A DNA stretch of 64,000 bases. Source: Bacteroidales bacterium. GTDB lineage: Bacteria; Bacteroidota; Bacteroidia; Bacteroidales; UBA932. The translations under genes and the position numbers were made by a program. The notes under the pieces were generated by a model. The model did no database searches. It had not been told where the DNA came from and saw only the letters and a program-made list of their open reading frames with translations. Below, piece by piece: positions 54,829-63,873 of the stretch; the first letter of the stretch is position 1; each line of letters starts with the position of its first letter. The stretch covers positions 42,297 through 106,296 of the forward strand of contig SUYX01000002.1 of the NCBI GenBank assembly GCA_015060225.1, written 5' to 3'.

Positions 54829-56277
54829 TTATCTGTTGCAGTGCTGCTCCCTCAATAGGTCAAGCACTGTCTTAACTGGGTTGAAAGTGATAAGCGGCGT
54901 CTCAACAAACTGGGTATTCCAGTCGCTCATTGCACCGTTCCACAAACCAGGAAGTTCCTGAGCCTTGAGAGGTCTTCCCTGGAAGCTCTTCTCAGAAATG
55001 AAGCCGGTTTTAGGATCTGTATGTTTCAACAAATCATATTTCTCACCCTTATAGTTCTTCACAGCACAAACAAGATCTACCGGATTGAAGTGGGTAGCAT
55101 CCTGCATTGCATTTACAGCCTGAGGGTTCTTCTTGTCAATCTGGGCTGCCTCAAGAATCTGAAGGGAAGTAGTACCATCCTCATTCTTTATTACATAAGG
55201 GCCACCGCCAGGCTCACCCTCATTCTTAACCATACCGCAAACACGTACTGGACGGTCCAATTTTGTCTTAAGTACAGCAACAAGCTCTGCCTCCGGCATC
55301 TCAGGTACAGCAACACAGAACTCATCCTCCATAAATGCCTTAATCTCAGCAAGAGGGGCATCAGCACCCTTCTCATCCAGCTGTTTAAGATATCCGAAAA
55401 CCTTCTCCTGAAGCTCTGTAGCCTTACCTACAAGAATCTTCTTCCAACGGATAGTTTCATCAAGCAAAGACTCCTTAACAACATTGTCAATATTCTTTAT
55501 TACAAGAACATCTGCATCAATATCATTCAAATTGGCAAGTAGGGCACCGTGTCCGCCTGGACGGAACAGCAACGAACCGTCATCCTTGGTAAACGGATTA
55601 TTCTCCATATCTACTGCAACTATGTCAGTGGCAGGAGACTGGTTTGTAAATGTAACATGATATTTACAGCCGAAACGTTTCTCGTATTTCTCCTTAACCT
55701 GAGCATAAAGTTCCTCAAAACCTTTCTGGTGCTCTACAGAAACGGTAACAACCATTCTCACATCTCCATTTGCATCCTTTGCATAAAGGGCACCCTCTAC
55801 AAGATGCTCCTCAAATGGGGTCCTGTTCTCGTTCTCATATTTATGGAACTGGATAAGGCCTTTAGGCATGGCACCATAGTTCCATGCTTTATCATACAAT
55901 GTCAGGTTAAGGATAGCCTTTGCATCAAAGAAAGGGAAAGAAGTTATATTCTCAACAAATTTTGCAGCAGGAGAACCCTCTTTAAGTTTCTCACCGGCTT
56001 TAAGGGCATCTGCAGCCTCAAACAAATCCTTGAACATTCTGGTTGCAGCACCTGAAGCAGGTACAAATTTGCAAACGTTTCCTTTATAACCTTCAGCAAC
56101 TGAAATATATTTTGCCTGCTCATCTGCAGAAAGCACCTTTATACCTTTGGCAGGTGTAGCGGCTGCTTCAATTGTAAGGAATGGGAAACCTGTTTTAAAG
56201 TTCTCCAACTGGGCCTGGAAAGTATCAACTGAAATACCCCTGGCCTCAATCTGTTGTTTTTGAGTTTCAGATAACAT
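54829..56277 (-). CDS. DUF4301 family protein
   Basis: 482 aa Bacteroidetes family. Residue 70-85 KFVPASGAATRMFKDLF resembles the nucleotide-binding start (SGAATRM) of sugar-phosphate nucleotidyltransferases, and LFRPGGHGALLANLN with DADVLVIKNIDNV looks like the sugar/nucleotide site of such enzymes, so a nucleotidyltransferase-like fold is plausible. No function is established. The start overlaps the end of pdxB by 11 bases, so translation is coupled. Confidence 0.85.
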   Translation of the reverse strand: MLSETQKQQIEARGISVDTFQAQLENFKTGFPFLTIEAAATPAKGIKVLSADEQAKYISVAEGYKGNVCKFVPASGAATRMFKDLFEAADALKAGEKLKEGSPAAKFVENITSFPFFDAKAILNLTLYDKAWNYGAMPKGLIQFHKYENENRTPFEEHLVEGALYAKDANGDVRMVVTVSVEHQKGFEELYAQVKEKYEKRFGCKYHVTFTNQSPATDIVAVDMENNPFTKDDGSLLFRPGGHGALLANLNDIDADVLVIKNIDNVVKESLLDETIRWKKILVGKATELQEKVFGYLKQLDEKGADAPLAEIKAFMEDEFCVAVPEMPEAELVAVLKTKLDRPVRVCGMVKNEGEPGGGPYVIKNEDGTTSLQILEAAQIDKKNPQAVNAMQDATHFNPVDLVCAVKNYKGEKYDLLKHTDPKTGFISEKSFQGRPLKAQELPGLWNGAMSDWNTQFVETPLITFNPVKTVLDLLREQHCNR

Positions 56278-57343
56278 AAAATTCTCTCCTGTATTTAAAA
56301 TTTGATCTTAATTGTTCAAAATTCTGCGGATTCTGCTTCAAATCCGCACAATGTTCAAAGATAGGAAAAATATTCCCAAAATATTCACTTATCTGATTTT
56401 GTGTAAGATTCCCCTTGGAAAAGAAATTGTTGTTCTTCTCGGGAGGAACCACCTTAAAATTCAACAGTTGGGGAATATTGAAATGTTCCCCCAGAGCCTT
56501 CACTGCCATAACCGTACCGTTAACCTTCCCTTCGTAAGAATACCCTGCAATATGCGGAGTAGCAATATCAGCCATCTCCAGCAGTTCAAGATCCAAATCA
56601 GGTTCCCCATTCCACACATCAAGTATTATTCCCGACAATTTATCCCTGTACTTCTTCAATGCATCATCACAGACAACCTCCCCTCTGGAAGAGTTGATAA
56701 AAATGGCACCATCCTTCATTTTAAGAAAAAACTCCTCCCCTGCCAACCCTCTGCTGGAAGGGTTGAGATCTGTATGCAAAGTGACTATATCAGAATTCTC
56801 AAGCACATAATCCAAAGAATAGTAATCCTTGAAATCCTTAAGTTGAATATAACCGTTATTGAACGCAAGGGTCTGCTCCCTCTCCTTTGCAGGATCACAT
56901 CTCAAAACTTCAAACCCCAGATACTCTCCAAGAGAAGCAACTTTGGAGCCCACATTACCTACACCAATCACACCTATTGTACCAAAACTGTTCCCTTGCC
57001 CCAAAGAAAGCCCATTACGGGAAGCCAAACCATACAATGCAGTATAAACATACTGCATAACTCCACCGGAGTTGCACCCGGCAGCATTCCTTACAACAAT
57101 TCCGGCAGCAGCACAATACTCAAGATCTATATGGTCCGTACCAATTGTGGCCGTTGCAATAAACTTTACAGAAGAGCCCTCCAAAAGAGCAGCATTGCAT
57201 TTTGTACGGGTACGCACAACCAGGGCATCAGCATCCTTTATAACATCGGCAACAATCTCCTTTCCGGGTAAATAAACCACCTGTGCAAACTCCTCAAGCA
57301 CTCCACTAATGAAAGGGATATCCTTATCTACAACTATCTTCAT
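56267..57343 (-). CDS. pdxB: 4-phosphoerythronate dehydrogenase
   Basis: NAD-dependent dehydrogenase of the DXP-dependent vitamin B6 pathway. 358 aa. N-terminal MKIVVDKDIPF, catalytic-domain region TATIGTDHIDLEYCAAAGI, Rossmann motif GVIGVGNVGSKVASLGEYLG, catalytic Arg in INSSRGEVVC, and His in TPHIAGYSYEGK. The length and NAGCNSGGVMQYV match PdxB rather than SerA. Middle gene of the thioesterase, pdxB, DUF4301 run; it overlaps DUF4301 by 11 bases. Confidence 0.93.
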   Translation of the reverse strand: MKIVVDKDIPFISGVLEEFAQVVYLPGKEIVADVIKDADALVVRTRTKCNAALLEGSSVKFIATATIGTDHIDLEYCAAAGIVVRNAAGCNSGGVMQYVYTALYGLASRNGLSLGQGNSFGTIGVIGVGNVGSKVASLGEYLGFEVLRCDPAKEREQTLAFNNGYIQLKDFKDYYSLDYVLENSDIVTLHTDLNPSSRGLAGEEFFLKMKDGAIFINSSRGEVVCDDALKKYRDKLSGIILDVWNGEPDLDLELLEMADIATPHIAGYSYEGKVNGTVMAVKALGEHFNIPQLLNFKVVPPEKNNNFFSKGNLTQNQISEYFGNIFPIFEHCADLKQNPQNFEQLRSNFKYRREFYVI

Positions 57344-57344
57344 C

Positions 57345-58085
57345 TCAAAATGTCATTTTTACACTGAATGCTGTCTTCTCCCCCACTTTGCCTACAATAT
57401 AGCATACAACATCCTCTTCACAAGAATCTATAACCCTATAAAGATCAACGCTCTGACCTGGAAGAACTTCAGAATCATAATTCACAAGAAGTTCCTTTAC
57501 AGATTTTGAAGCAACAAGGTCATAATCAAGTGAATCCAGAGCCCATACCACATACTTGACGTTATTGACATGTCCGTTTGTATCAATGTCGCTCCAAACC
57601 ACTTTATGAGTATCAACAAGTACCGGCTCAACACCCTTTGGCAATGACACCTTTTCCGCCTGCTCTTCAATTGCATCCCCCAACGCAGAGTTGTCAAAAT
57701 TCTCGGCAAGGGTGGAATTCCTCACCATCCGTCGGGAAGCAAGATCTATTATAAGCCATGAGGTGGTTGCAGAAACAGCCACATTCCCCGCAGAATCCTC
57801 CAACTGGAAATCCCTCAGGTAAAAGATCCTGTTGGCACCCTTGTGCCATGTCTTTAGGGTAACCTCATCTCTCCATTTGGGATAATTGTGGAAAACCAGC
57901 TTTATTCTCGACAATACCCAGGCTGTATTGCTTCTTATCATTTCATCATATCCGAATCCCAAGTTGGCGGCATCCCTACCGGCAGCCTCCTGCATAATAT
58001 CCAGCATTGCCGCAGGACGCAACAAATGGTTTGCATTGGCTTCATAACAACTTACAATACGCTTTTCTGTATATTTTTTTCTCAT
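57345..58085 (-). CDS. Acyl-ACP thioesterase
   Basis: 246 aa double-hotdog enzyme of the FatA/FatB-like family that frees fatty acids from acyl carrier protein. First hotdog with ANHLLRPAAMLDIMQEAAGRDA and W-KGANRIFYLRDF; second with the catalytic motif DIDTNGHVNNVKYVVWALD (Asn/His) and a downstream Glu. Bacteroidetes use these to trim fatty acids or in phospholipid homeostasis. First gene of the minus-strand unit; the stop lies one base before the pdxB start. Confidence 0.92.
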   Translation of the reverse strand: MRKKYTEKRIVSCYEANANHLLRPAAMLDIMQEAAGRDAANLGFGYDEMIRSNTAWVLSRIKLVFHNYPKWRDEVTLKTWHKGANRIFYLRDFQLEDSAGNVAVSATTSWLIIDLASRRMVRNSTLAENFDNSALGDAIEEQAEKVSLPKGVEPVLVDTHKVVWSDIDTNGHVNNVKYVVWALDSLDYDLVASKSVKELLVNYDSEVLPGQSVDLYRVIDSCEEDVVCYIVGKVGEKTAFSVKMTF

Positions 58086-58105
58086 AATTCATATTTAAAT
58101 TAAAG

Positions 58106-58113
58106 CAAAAATA
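58106..58113 (-). promoter_or_regulatory. -7 promoter element for the thioesterase-pdxB-DUF4301 run
   Basis: Minus-strand TATTTTTG matches TAnnTTTG, 21 bases upstream of the thioesterase start. Confidence 0.45.
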
Positions 58114-58159
58114 CCTAAAAAACGGCACTAAAAATATTTTTAATCAAATAAATTAGCAC

Positions 58160-58167
58160 TACTTTTG
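58160..58167 (+). promoter_or_regulatory. -7 promoter element for the His-rich protein / TonB receptor pair
   Basis: TACTTTTG matches TAnnTTTG, 19 bases upstream of ATG 58186. Confidence 0.45.
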
Positions 58168-58185
58168 CACTCCTCAAAGAAAAGA

Positions 58186-58512
58186 ATGGGAAAAACGGTC
58201 ACATACTTAAGGTTTGCATTGACCATCTATATGGCTCTGCACCTGCTGCTCAACGGGGCATTCCTCCACAATCACGTAATTGATGGAGAGAGCATTTCCC
58301 ACGCCCACCCGTTCAAGAGCAATGACCATAATCCCGACGAAGCAAGAACAATTCTCCTGTTCAATACCACTTCATCAATTGCACAGGAAGAGACAGTTCT
58401 GCCACTGCTCTGCAACACTATAATTACTGTTTTCGAAAATGCAGTAATTGACAATTATGCAGATGCACTCATAATAACAGATTCTTCAAGAGCACCTCCA
58501 CAATTCTGCTAA
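58186..58512 (+). CDS. Small exported His-rich protein
   Basis: 108 aa from ATG 58186 (MGKTVTYLRFALTIYMALHLLL). A hydrophobic N-terminus of about 20 residues is a membrane anchor or signal. It is followed by HNHVIDGESISHAHPF, a pair of HxH motifs, which recurs in small Bacteroidetes proteins encoded before TonB-dependent receptors. The rest is unremarkable, with a C-terminal QFC. Metal or haem binding in the periplasm is an inference from the histidines and from the receptor gene 74 bases downstream. Confidence 0.72.
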   Translation: MGKTVTYLRFALTIYMALHLLLNGAFLHNHVIDGESISHAHPFKSNDHNPDEARTILLFNTTSSIAQEETVLPLLCNTIITVFENAVIDNYADALIITDSSRAPPQFC

Positions 58513-58530
58513 AATAGAGACATACCGGCT

Positions 58531-58553
58531 GATGCACCACCGGAGGGTGCATC
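58531..58553 (+). promoter_or_regulatory. Intercistronic hairpin before the TonB receptor gene
   Basis: Perfect 8-bp stem GATGCACC / GGTGCATC with a seven-base loop, in the 74-base gap. No T-run follows, so it is more likely an mRNA processing or stability element than a terminator. Its second arm overlaps a TCCCGAC repeat copy. Confidence 0.5.
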
Positions 58554-58586
58554 CCGACTTATTGTAAACCATTAAAGCAGAAATCT

Positions 58587-60878
58587 ATGAAAAAAATGAT
58601 ATTTGCATTGCTGGCTGTGCTGGCAATGTTCACTGATGCGCATGCGCAGAATGATGCCCATATTATTGGACATGTAATAGACAGGAAAACACAGGAACAT
58701 GTTCCGTACATTTATATAAGGATTATAGGTACCAATGTAATAACCAGCACAGATGCTTCAGGGCACTATAAACTCACAAATATACCACAGGGCAATTATG
58801 AACTGGAAGCCTCGGGTATAGGATATATTACCGAGGTAAAGAAAATTACCGTATCCGGCACAAGCAATTTGAATATAAATTTTGAAATTTCCGAAGACAA
58901 CCTGCAACTGGAGCAGGTAGTTGTAACAGGAAACAGGAGCGAAACCAAGAAAAGGCACAGTGCTACCTTGGTAAATGTAGTAAACAGGGAGATATTTGAA
59001 CTTGTAAGTGCCTCTTCCCTTGCAGACGGCCTCAATTTCCAGCCGGGAGTAAGGGTTGAGAACGACTGCCAGAACTGCGGATTCACCCAGGTGAGGATAA
59101 ACGGCCTTGACGGACACTACTCACAGATTCTCATGAACTCAAAACCTGTATTCTCTGCATTGGCCGGTGTATACGGCCTTGAGCATATTCCGGCAACCAT
59201 GATTGACCGTGTAGAGGTTATGAGGGGCGGCGGTTCTGCATTGTTCGGCTCTTCTGCTATTGGAGGGACAATAAATATCATTACAAAAGACCCGGTAACC
59301 AACTCTGCAGAGTTAAGCCACAATATAACTTCCATAGGCAACAGCAGTTCATTTGACAACAATACAACTGCAAATGCATCAGTTGTAAACGGCAATGGAA
59401 AATCGGGACTCTTCATTTACGGACAGAGCCGCAAAAGGGAAGCATACGATGATAATGGTGACGGTTTTACTGAAATTGGTACAATAGATGCAAAGACTTT
59501 GGGAATCAACTCTTTCTACAACTTGTCCAAAAATTCAAAACTGAGGGCTGAATACAGTTCAACAAATGAGTTCAGACGCGGAGGTGACCAGTTGGATATA
59601 CCAGCACACCAGTCATATATTGCAGAACAGACAGACCACAATATAAATGCCGGAAACATTACTTTTGACGCATGGTCAGACGACTACAAGAACAAATATA
59701 ACATTTATGCCGCATTGCGTGACACCAAACGCGACAGCTACTACGGAAGCAACATGGACCCTAATGCCTACGGAAGCACCCATGACCTTGTAGTAGTAGG
59801 TGGAGGACAGTATGTACATTCATTTACAAAACTGTGGTTCATGCCGGCAGAATTTACAGCAGGTGTGGAATACAACTACAACTATCTGAATGATGTAACA
59901 ATAGGATATGACCACGATGCCACACAAAAAGTGAACATCTACTCTGCTTTTCTTCAGAATGAATGGAGGACAGACAAATGGGGATTCCTGCTGGGAGCAC
60001 GTATAGACAAGCACTCACTTGTTGACAACGCAATAATCTCTCCAAGGGCAAACATCCGTTATAACCCTTCAAAAATGCTTAATTTCCGTCTTTCATACTC
60101 AACTGGATTCAGGGCTCCACAAGCATTTGATGAGGATTTCCACATTGCAATTGTAGGCGGAGAGCGTGTAGTGACAACACTTGCAGACGACCTTAAGGAG
60201 GAGAGTTCAAACAGTTTCAGTTTCTCAACAGACTGGTACCACAACTTTGCATCTGTACAGACAAATGTAATGATGGAGCTCTTCTACACAGAACTCAAGG
60301 ATGTATTTACAATAAGAATGCTTGAGGAGTTTGATGCCAAGGGAAACCAGGTACAGGAACGTTACAACGGCAGCGGAGCAACCGTAGCGGGAATAAACCT
60401 TGAGGGTAAAGCGGTATTCAGTTCAGATTTCATGCTGCAGGCAGGCCTTACATACCAGAGGAGCAGATACAAACAGCCTGAAGAGTGGAGCGAGAACCCT
60501 GATGTTGCACCGGAAAAAAGGATGTTCCGTACTCCCGACATTTACGGATATTTTACAATGCAATACACCCCGACAAAAAAATTCTCCGTATCACTTACCG
60601 GAACCTATTCTGGAGAGATGCTTGTACAGCACATGGAGAGTTCGGGAACACCAATTGATGTGGCTGTAAAAACACCTTCCTTCTTTGATGCCAATCTTAA
60701 GGTTTCCAAAGAGTTTCAGTTATTTCCAGGGGTAAATATGGAACTCAACGGAGGAATGATGAATATCTTCAACTCTTTCCAGGACGACTTTGACAGCGGC
60801 GTTGACAGGGACTCGGGATACATCTATGGTCCTATGATGCCAAGGAGCCTCTACATTGGGGTAAAACTTTCATTATAG
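58587..60878 (+). CDS. TonB-dependent outer-membrane receptor
   Basis: 763 aa. Signal peptide MKKMIFALLAVLAMFTDAHAQ; residues 25-110 form a carboxypeptidase-D regulatory-like domain (GHVIDRKTQEHVPYIYIRI, GNYELEASGIGY); a TonB-box region (LEQVVVTGNRSE); a plug domain with CQNCGFTQVRINGLDGHYSQIL and VEVMRGGGSALFGSSAIGGTINIITK; then a 22-strand barrel ending in RSLYIGVKLSL. No SusD partner follows, so it is not a glycan SusC but more like a metal, haem or small-ligand receptor. The CQNC motif in the plug is shared with a subgroup of such receptors. Confidence 0.93.
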   Translation: MKKMIFALLAVLAMFTDAHAQNDAHIIGHVIDRKTQEHVPYIYIRIIGTNVITSTDASGHYKLTNIPQGNYELEASGIGYITEVKKITVSGTSNLNINFEISEDNLQLEQVVVTGNRSETKKRHSATLVNVVNREIFELVSASSLADGLNFQPGVRVENDCQNCGFTQVRINGLDGHYSQILMNSKPVFSALAGVYGLEHIPATMIDRVEVMRGGGSALFGSSAIGGTINIITKDPVTNSAELSHNITSIGNSSSFDNNTTANASVVNGNGKSGLFIYGQSRKREAYDDNGDGFTEIGTIDAKTLGINSFYNLSKNSKLRAEYSSTNEFRRGGDQLDIPAHQSYIAEQTDHNINAGNITFDAWSDDYKNKYNIYAALRDTKRDSYYGSNMDPNAYGSTHDLVVVGGGQYVHSFTKLWFMPAEFTAGVEYNYNYLNDVTIGYDHDATQKVNIYSAFLQNEWRTDKWGFLLGARIDKHSLVDNAIISPRANIRYNPSKMLNFRLSYSTGFRAPQAFDEDFHIAIVGGERVVTTLADDLKEESSNSFSFSTDWYHNFASVQTNVMMELFYTELKDVFTIRMLEEFDAKGNQVQERYNGSGATVAGINLEGKAVFSSDFMLQAGLTYQRSRYKQPEEWSENPDVAPEKRMFRTPDIYGYFTMQYTPTKKFSVSLTGTYSGEMLVQHMESSGTPIDVAVKTPSFFDANLKVSKEFQLFPGVNMELNGGMMNIFNSFQDDFDSGVDRDSGYIYGPMMPRSLYIGVKLSL

Positions 60879-60912
60879 AGAAAAGCTGTCTGTTGACAGC
60901 TTTTCTCTTTTA
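60877..60912. terminator. Bidirectional terminator after the TonB receptor
   Basis: Perfect 14-bp stem AGAGAAAAGCTGTC / GACAGCTTTTCTCT with loop TGTT and flanking A and T runs. It covers the receptor stop codon and ends at the stop of the convergent gene. Confidence 0.9.
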
Positions 60913-61884
60913 TTGGTTCCTTATCTTGTTTCCCAGTATGAATCCGAAAATTCCGGTCAGAAGGATTCCTATAGTAGTCTGGACTACATTGAGCATATCA
61001 ACCAGCGGAGAGACATCCTGCAATATATCAGAATCCATACCTACCATATTTTTAAGGCTAATGCCAAAAGCCTGGCTATACTCAAGAAGTGAAACATTCT
61101 CAGTGAAGGCCCAGGCAAACAGGAAGACTGTCAAAATGTAAGTTAAAACCATTTTTGTCATACTCTCACCATACCCGAAAAGCATATCAGAGAGGAAATT
61201 TGAAATAATTTTAACAATATTGGCAAACTTGAAATCCCCAATCATACGCATCAGCTCCATCCTCTTTCCCTGGACATAAGCCCAGTTTCCGTCTGCTATA
61301 TAGCCCTTTCCAGTCCACAATGCATTGAAATTCTTATATATGACCTCTGCATCAGCCCATCTTGCATCAACTGCTGCCTGTGGGTTCCAGTCAGATTTGA
61401 CATTAAGATCATTTGTCCTTTCACCAGTCCCATAAGTATGCCAGTCTACCAGAAATCTGGTATACTCTTCCTTGTTCTGCTGCAATATTCTAAAATCTTT
61501 CAGGTTCTCCTTTCTGATTACAGCACAATCTCCAAGATAAGTTTTATTGAGGCTGCAATTTGAGAACAAGCTGCCGTTAAATATCACAACACCATCAATA
61601 AAAGCCCTGTAGAAATCACAAAAATCTATCTGGGCCCCCTCAAATGTCCCGTGCTGGATCTCTGCATACCTGAAATCACTCCACGATATTTTAGCATTCC
61701 TGAAACGGCAATGCACCATCTCGCACCCTTTAAAACTGACTCTCTCAAGAACACATCCGGAAAAATCAATTTTCTCAAGTTTTTCTCCCGACAGATCTAT
61801 CCCTACAATCTTTTTTGATTCAATAAGTTTGAGTAATTCTTCCCTATCCATATCATATATGTTTGTCATGGCAAAAATAGTCAA
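60910..61884 (-). CDS. Pentapeptide-repeat protein with C-terminal membrane domain
   Basis: 324 aa. Residues 25-125 are pentapeptide repeats of the A(D/N)LxX pattern (IDLSGEKLEKIDFSGCVLERVSFKGCEMVHCRFRNAKISWSDF) forming a right-handed beta-helix. The middle has a charged helix; the last 90 residues contain two membrane segments (MVLTYILTVFLFAWAF and VVQTTIGILLTGIFGFILGN) with a short loop between them, resembling two-TM ion-channel fusions but without a TxGYG filter. A -7 element at 61872-61879 overlaps the longest start; ATG 61869 or 61851 may be used instead. Role unknown. Confidence 0.78.
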   Translation of the reverse strand: MTIFAMTNIYDMDREELLKLIESKKIVGIDLSGEKLEKIDFSGCVLERVSFKGCEMVHCRFRNAKISWSDFRYAEIQHGTFEGAQIDFCDFYRAFIDGVVIFNGSLFSNCSLNKTYLGDCAVIRKENLKDFRILQQNKEEYTRFLVDWHTYGTGERTNDLNVKSDWNPQAAVDARWADAEVIYKNFNALWTGKGYIADGNWAYVQGKRMELMRMIGDFKFANIVKIISNFLSDMLFGYGESMTKMVLTYILTVFLFAWAFTENVSLLEYSQAFGISLKNMVGMDSDILQDVSPLVDMLNVVQTTIGILLTGIFGFILGNKIRNQ

Positions 61885-61939
61885 AAACTTTATAATAGTT
61901 GACAGATTATATAAATGTATATATATGTGCTGTATTTAT

Positions 61940-61947
61940 TATCTTTG
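61940..61947 (+). promoter_or_regulatory. -7 promoter element for the MORN/Sel1 gene
   Basis: TATCTTTG matches TAnnTTTG, 21 bases upstream of ATG 61969. Confidence 0.5.
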
Positions 61948-61968
61948 TAAAGATTTAAATTACAAAAT

Positions 61969-63873
61969 ATGAAACTGCCAGCGAACATGTCGAAAATTGT
62001 CGGCAAAATCTATAAGGGCCAGAGGGACGATGAGGGGCGTCCTCACGGACATGGTATCATGGAATACTCAACCGGGAGCGGAAAGAAATACAAGTACGAG
62101 GGGCATTTCGAACACGGAGTGCGCTCAGGCTATGGGGTGTTTCATGAGACAATACAGTTTATCCGCGAATATGAGCCATGGGAGTGGGCACAGATGGGCG
62201 AGTATGACAGTGCCGGCAGGCTGATTCACCCCAATACCAAGCCTGGTCCCCGTAGGGAGACAGTAAATTGTTGGGATGAGAAATTCAGGGGCTGGTGGAA
62301 GAATGATGATGCTGTCCATAGCATTAAACACAAGAAGTACGCTGACTGGAAGATTGAACTTTTTGAAGATGAAAAGATTCTGAAAGACCTTCTTAATTTC
62401 AAAGCAGTCAGGATGTTGCCGGAATCTATTGTCTCCAAACTCATAACCGGAGACAATCCCTATTCAAGATATGCATATGGTCTATGGCTTTGGACATGTC
62501 ACAAAGACAGCGAATCACTAAAGGAAGCCTTCAGGATTTTTGAGGAATCTGCAAATGCAGGCATTGCAGATGCTCTGCAGATGATGTCCAGAATGTACTA
62601 CATTGGTGAAGTTTATGATGAAGAGGCAGGAAAATTTGTGATAAATCGTAAACTGTCCCAAGAGCTGACTGTTCAAGCTGTAGAAAAAGGGAGTATTCTT
62701 GCCAAGCTCGGACGTAATAAAAACCTATTTTGGGGCACTTCTGAGGTAGATGCGGATAGTGCTTCCGCCTTTGCTGAGGCTGAACGCGAATCCTCAGCTA
62801 TCTTCAGCGAATCAATCTTCTGGACAGAGCAGCTCGGCTGGTTCTATGAAATCGTAGGAGATAAAGATAAAGCCATCAAGGCATACGAGAAGTGTATCAT
62901 CAATGGATATTATGCCCCGATCTACGACCTAGCCCTGACATATCTGGAAGACGGAGATGAGGACTACTATAAGACCCTAATGGAATTGGGTATTGAACTG
63001 GGTGTACCGGACTGCCGTATTCTGGGAATTGAGAATGAGTACAGGTGGGAGTCTCTCAGCGGTGACGAAAGGCTTGACATATACCGCCAGATGAAGAGAA
63101 ATCTGACGGAAGGCATCGCACTGGGCAGTGGGGTATGTGCCTATACTTTAGCGGATGCATTGCTGAACGGTAAATTCGGTTATGACATGGACCTGCGCAT
63201 GGGAAGGGAATATGCTGATATTGCATTGACATACGGCTACACTGCGGCTGCAAATCTTGTGATTGAGGCAGCAGAAGCTCTCGATGATCCTGAATTCATT
63301 TCAGATGATGAGCTGTTGAAGCTGAGGTATGATGCATTACGCTATGGCATTAAAGAGCAGCTTGATTATGTGATCAGGAACAAGGATACATATATTGAAA
63401 TGGGATACGGAGATGAGATAGAAAAAGTCTGGATGCCTTTGTGGAAGAAGAACCATCCGGAAGCAAAGACTCAGATCTCTCCTTCCGTGATCATCATCCA
63501 GCCATCAGGAGTCGCTACCGTGGTCGAAGCGGATGTATTCTGCATGTCCTATCGTGAAATGAGTCAACTTATCGATGCTGAAGGACTCGATGCCGTCCAT
63601 TTCTCCGGGCCACTGAATCGGATTACGGAGGTCTGCAGATTCAGAGGGTATCAGATAGCAATGTATGCGGACAGGAACGGATACGCAAAAGATCTGGCCG
63701 ATAACGCAATAGGTACGATATTATATGGAGCCGGTGCAGAAATAAGAGGTGCCGTGATCATTGCACTTGAAGACAACAAATACGACACCCATTCGTTCCA
63801 TTTCAAGGAAGATCTTGAATCGGTATTATCGAAAATTTCCACAATCACTGGAAATCTGTTGAGAATGGATTGA
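61969..63873 (+). CDS. MORN- and Sel1-repeat protein with a C-terminal DUF3846-like domain
   Basis: 634 aa, no signal peptide. N-terminal MORN repeats (YKGQRDDEGRPHGHGIMEY, YKYEGHFEHGVRSGYGVF), then several Sel1/TPR-like helical repeats from about residue 160 to 500 (AFRIFEESANAGIADALQMMSRMYYIG, AIKAYEKCIINGYYAPIYDLALTYL), and a C-terminal domain (about 510-634) with LNRITEVCRFRGYQIAMYADRNGYAKDLADNAIGTILYGAG that resembles DUF3846. Arg is often CGT or CGC here, while neighbouring genes use AGA/AGG heavily, and GC is visibly higher: signs of transfer. A scaffold or host/phage interaction role can only be guessed. Confidence 0.8.
   Translation: MKLPANMSKIVGKIYKGQRDDEGRPHGHGIMEYSTGSGKKYKYEGHFEHGVRSGYGVFHETIQFIREYEPWEWAQMGEYDSAGRLIHPNTKPGPRRETVNCWDEKFRGWWKNDDAVHSIKHKKYADWKIELFEDEKILKDLLNFKAVRMLPESIVSKLITGDNPYSRYAYGLWLWTCHKDSESLKEAFRIFEESANAGIADALQMMSRMYYIGEVYDEEAGKFVINRKLSQELTVQAVEKGSILAKLGRNKNLFWGTSEVDADSASAFAEAERESSAIFSESIFWTEQLGWFYEIVGDKDKAIKAYEKCIINGYYAPIYDLALTYLEDGDEDYYKTLMELGIELGVPDCRILGIENEYRWESLSGDERLDIYRQMKRNLTEGIALGSGVCAYTLADALLNGKFGYDMDLRMGREYADIALTYGYTAAANLVIEAAEALDDPEFISDDELLKLRYDALRYGIKEQLDYVIRNKDTYIEMGYGDEIEKVWMPLWKKNHPEAKTQISPSVIIIQPSGVATVVEADVFCMSYREMSQLIDAEGLDAVHFSGPLNRITEVCRFRGYQIAMYADRNGYAKDLADNAIGTILYGAGAEIRGAVIIALEDNKYDTHSFHFKEDLESVLSKISTITGNLLRMD

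Noticed and set aside
56312..57271. Plus-strand open frame of 319 codons opposite pdxB
   Set aside because: Entirely antisense to a well-conserved pdxB; its translation has no family features and is rich in Cys, Ile and Arg as expected for a shadow frame.
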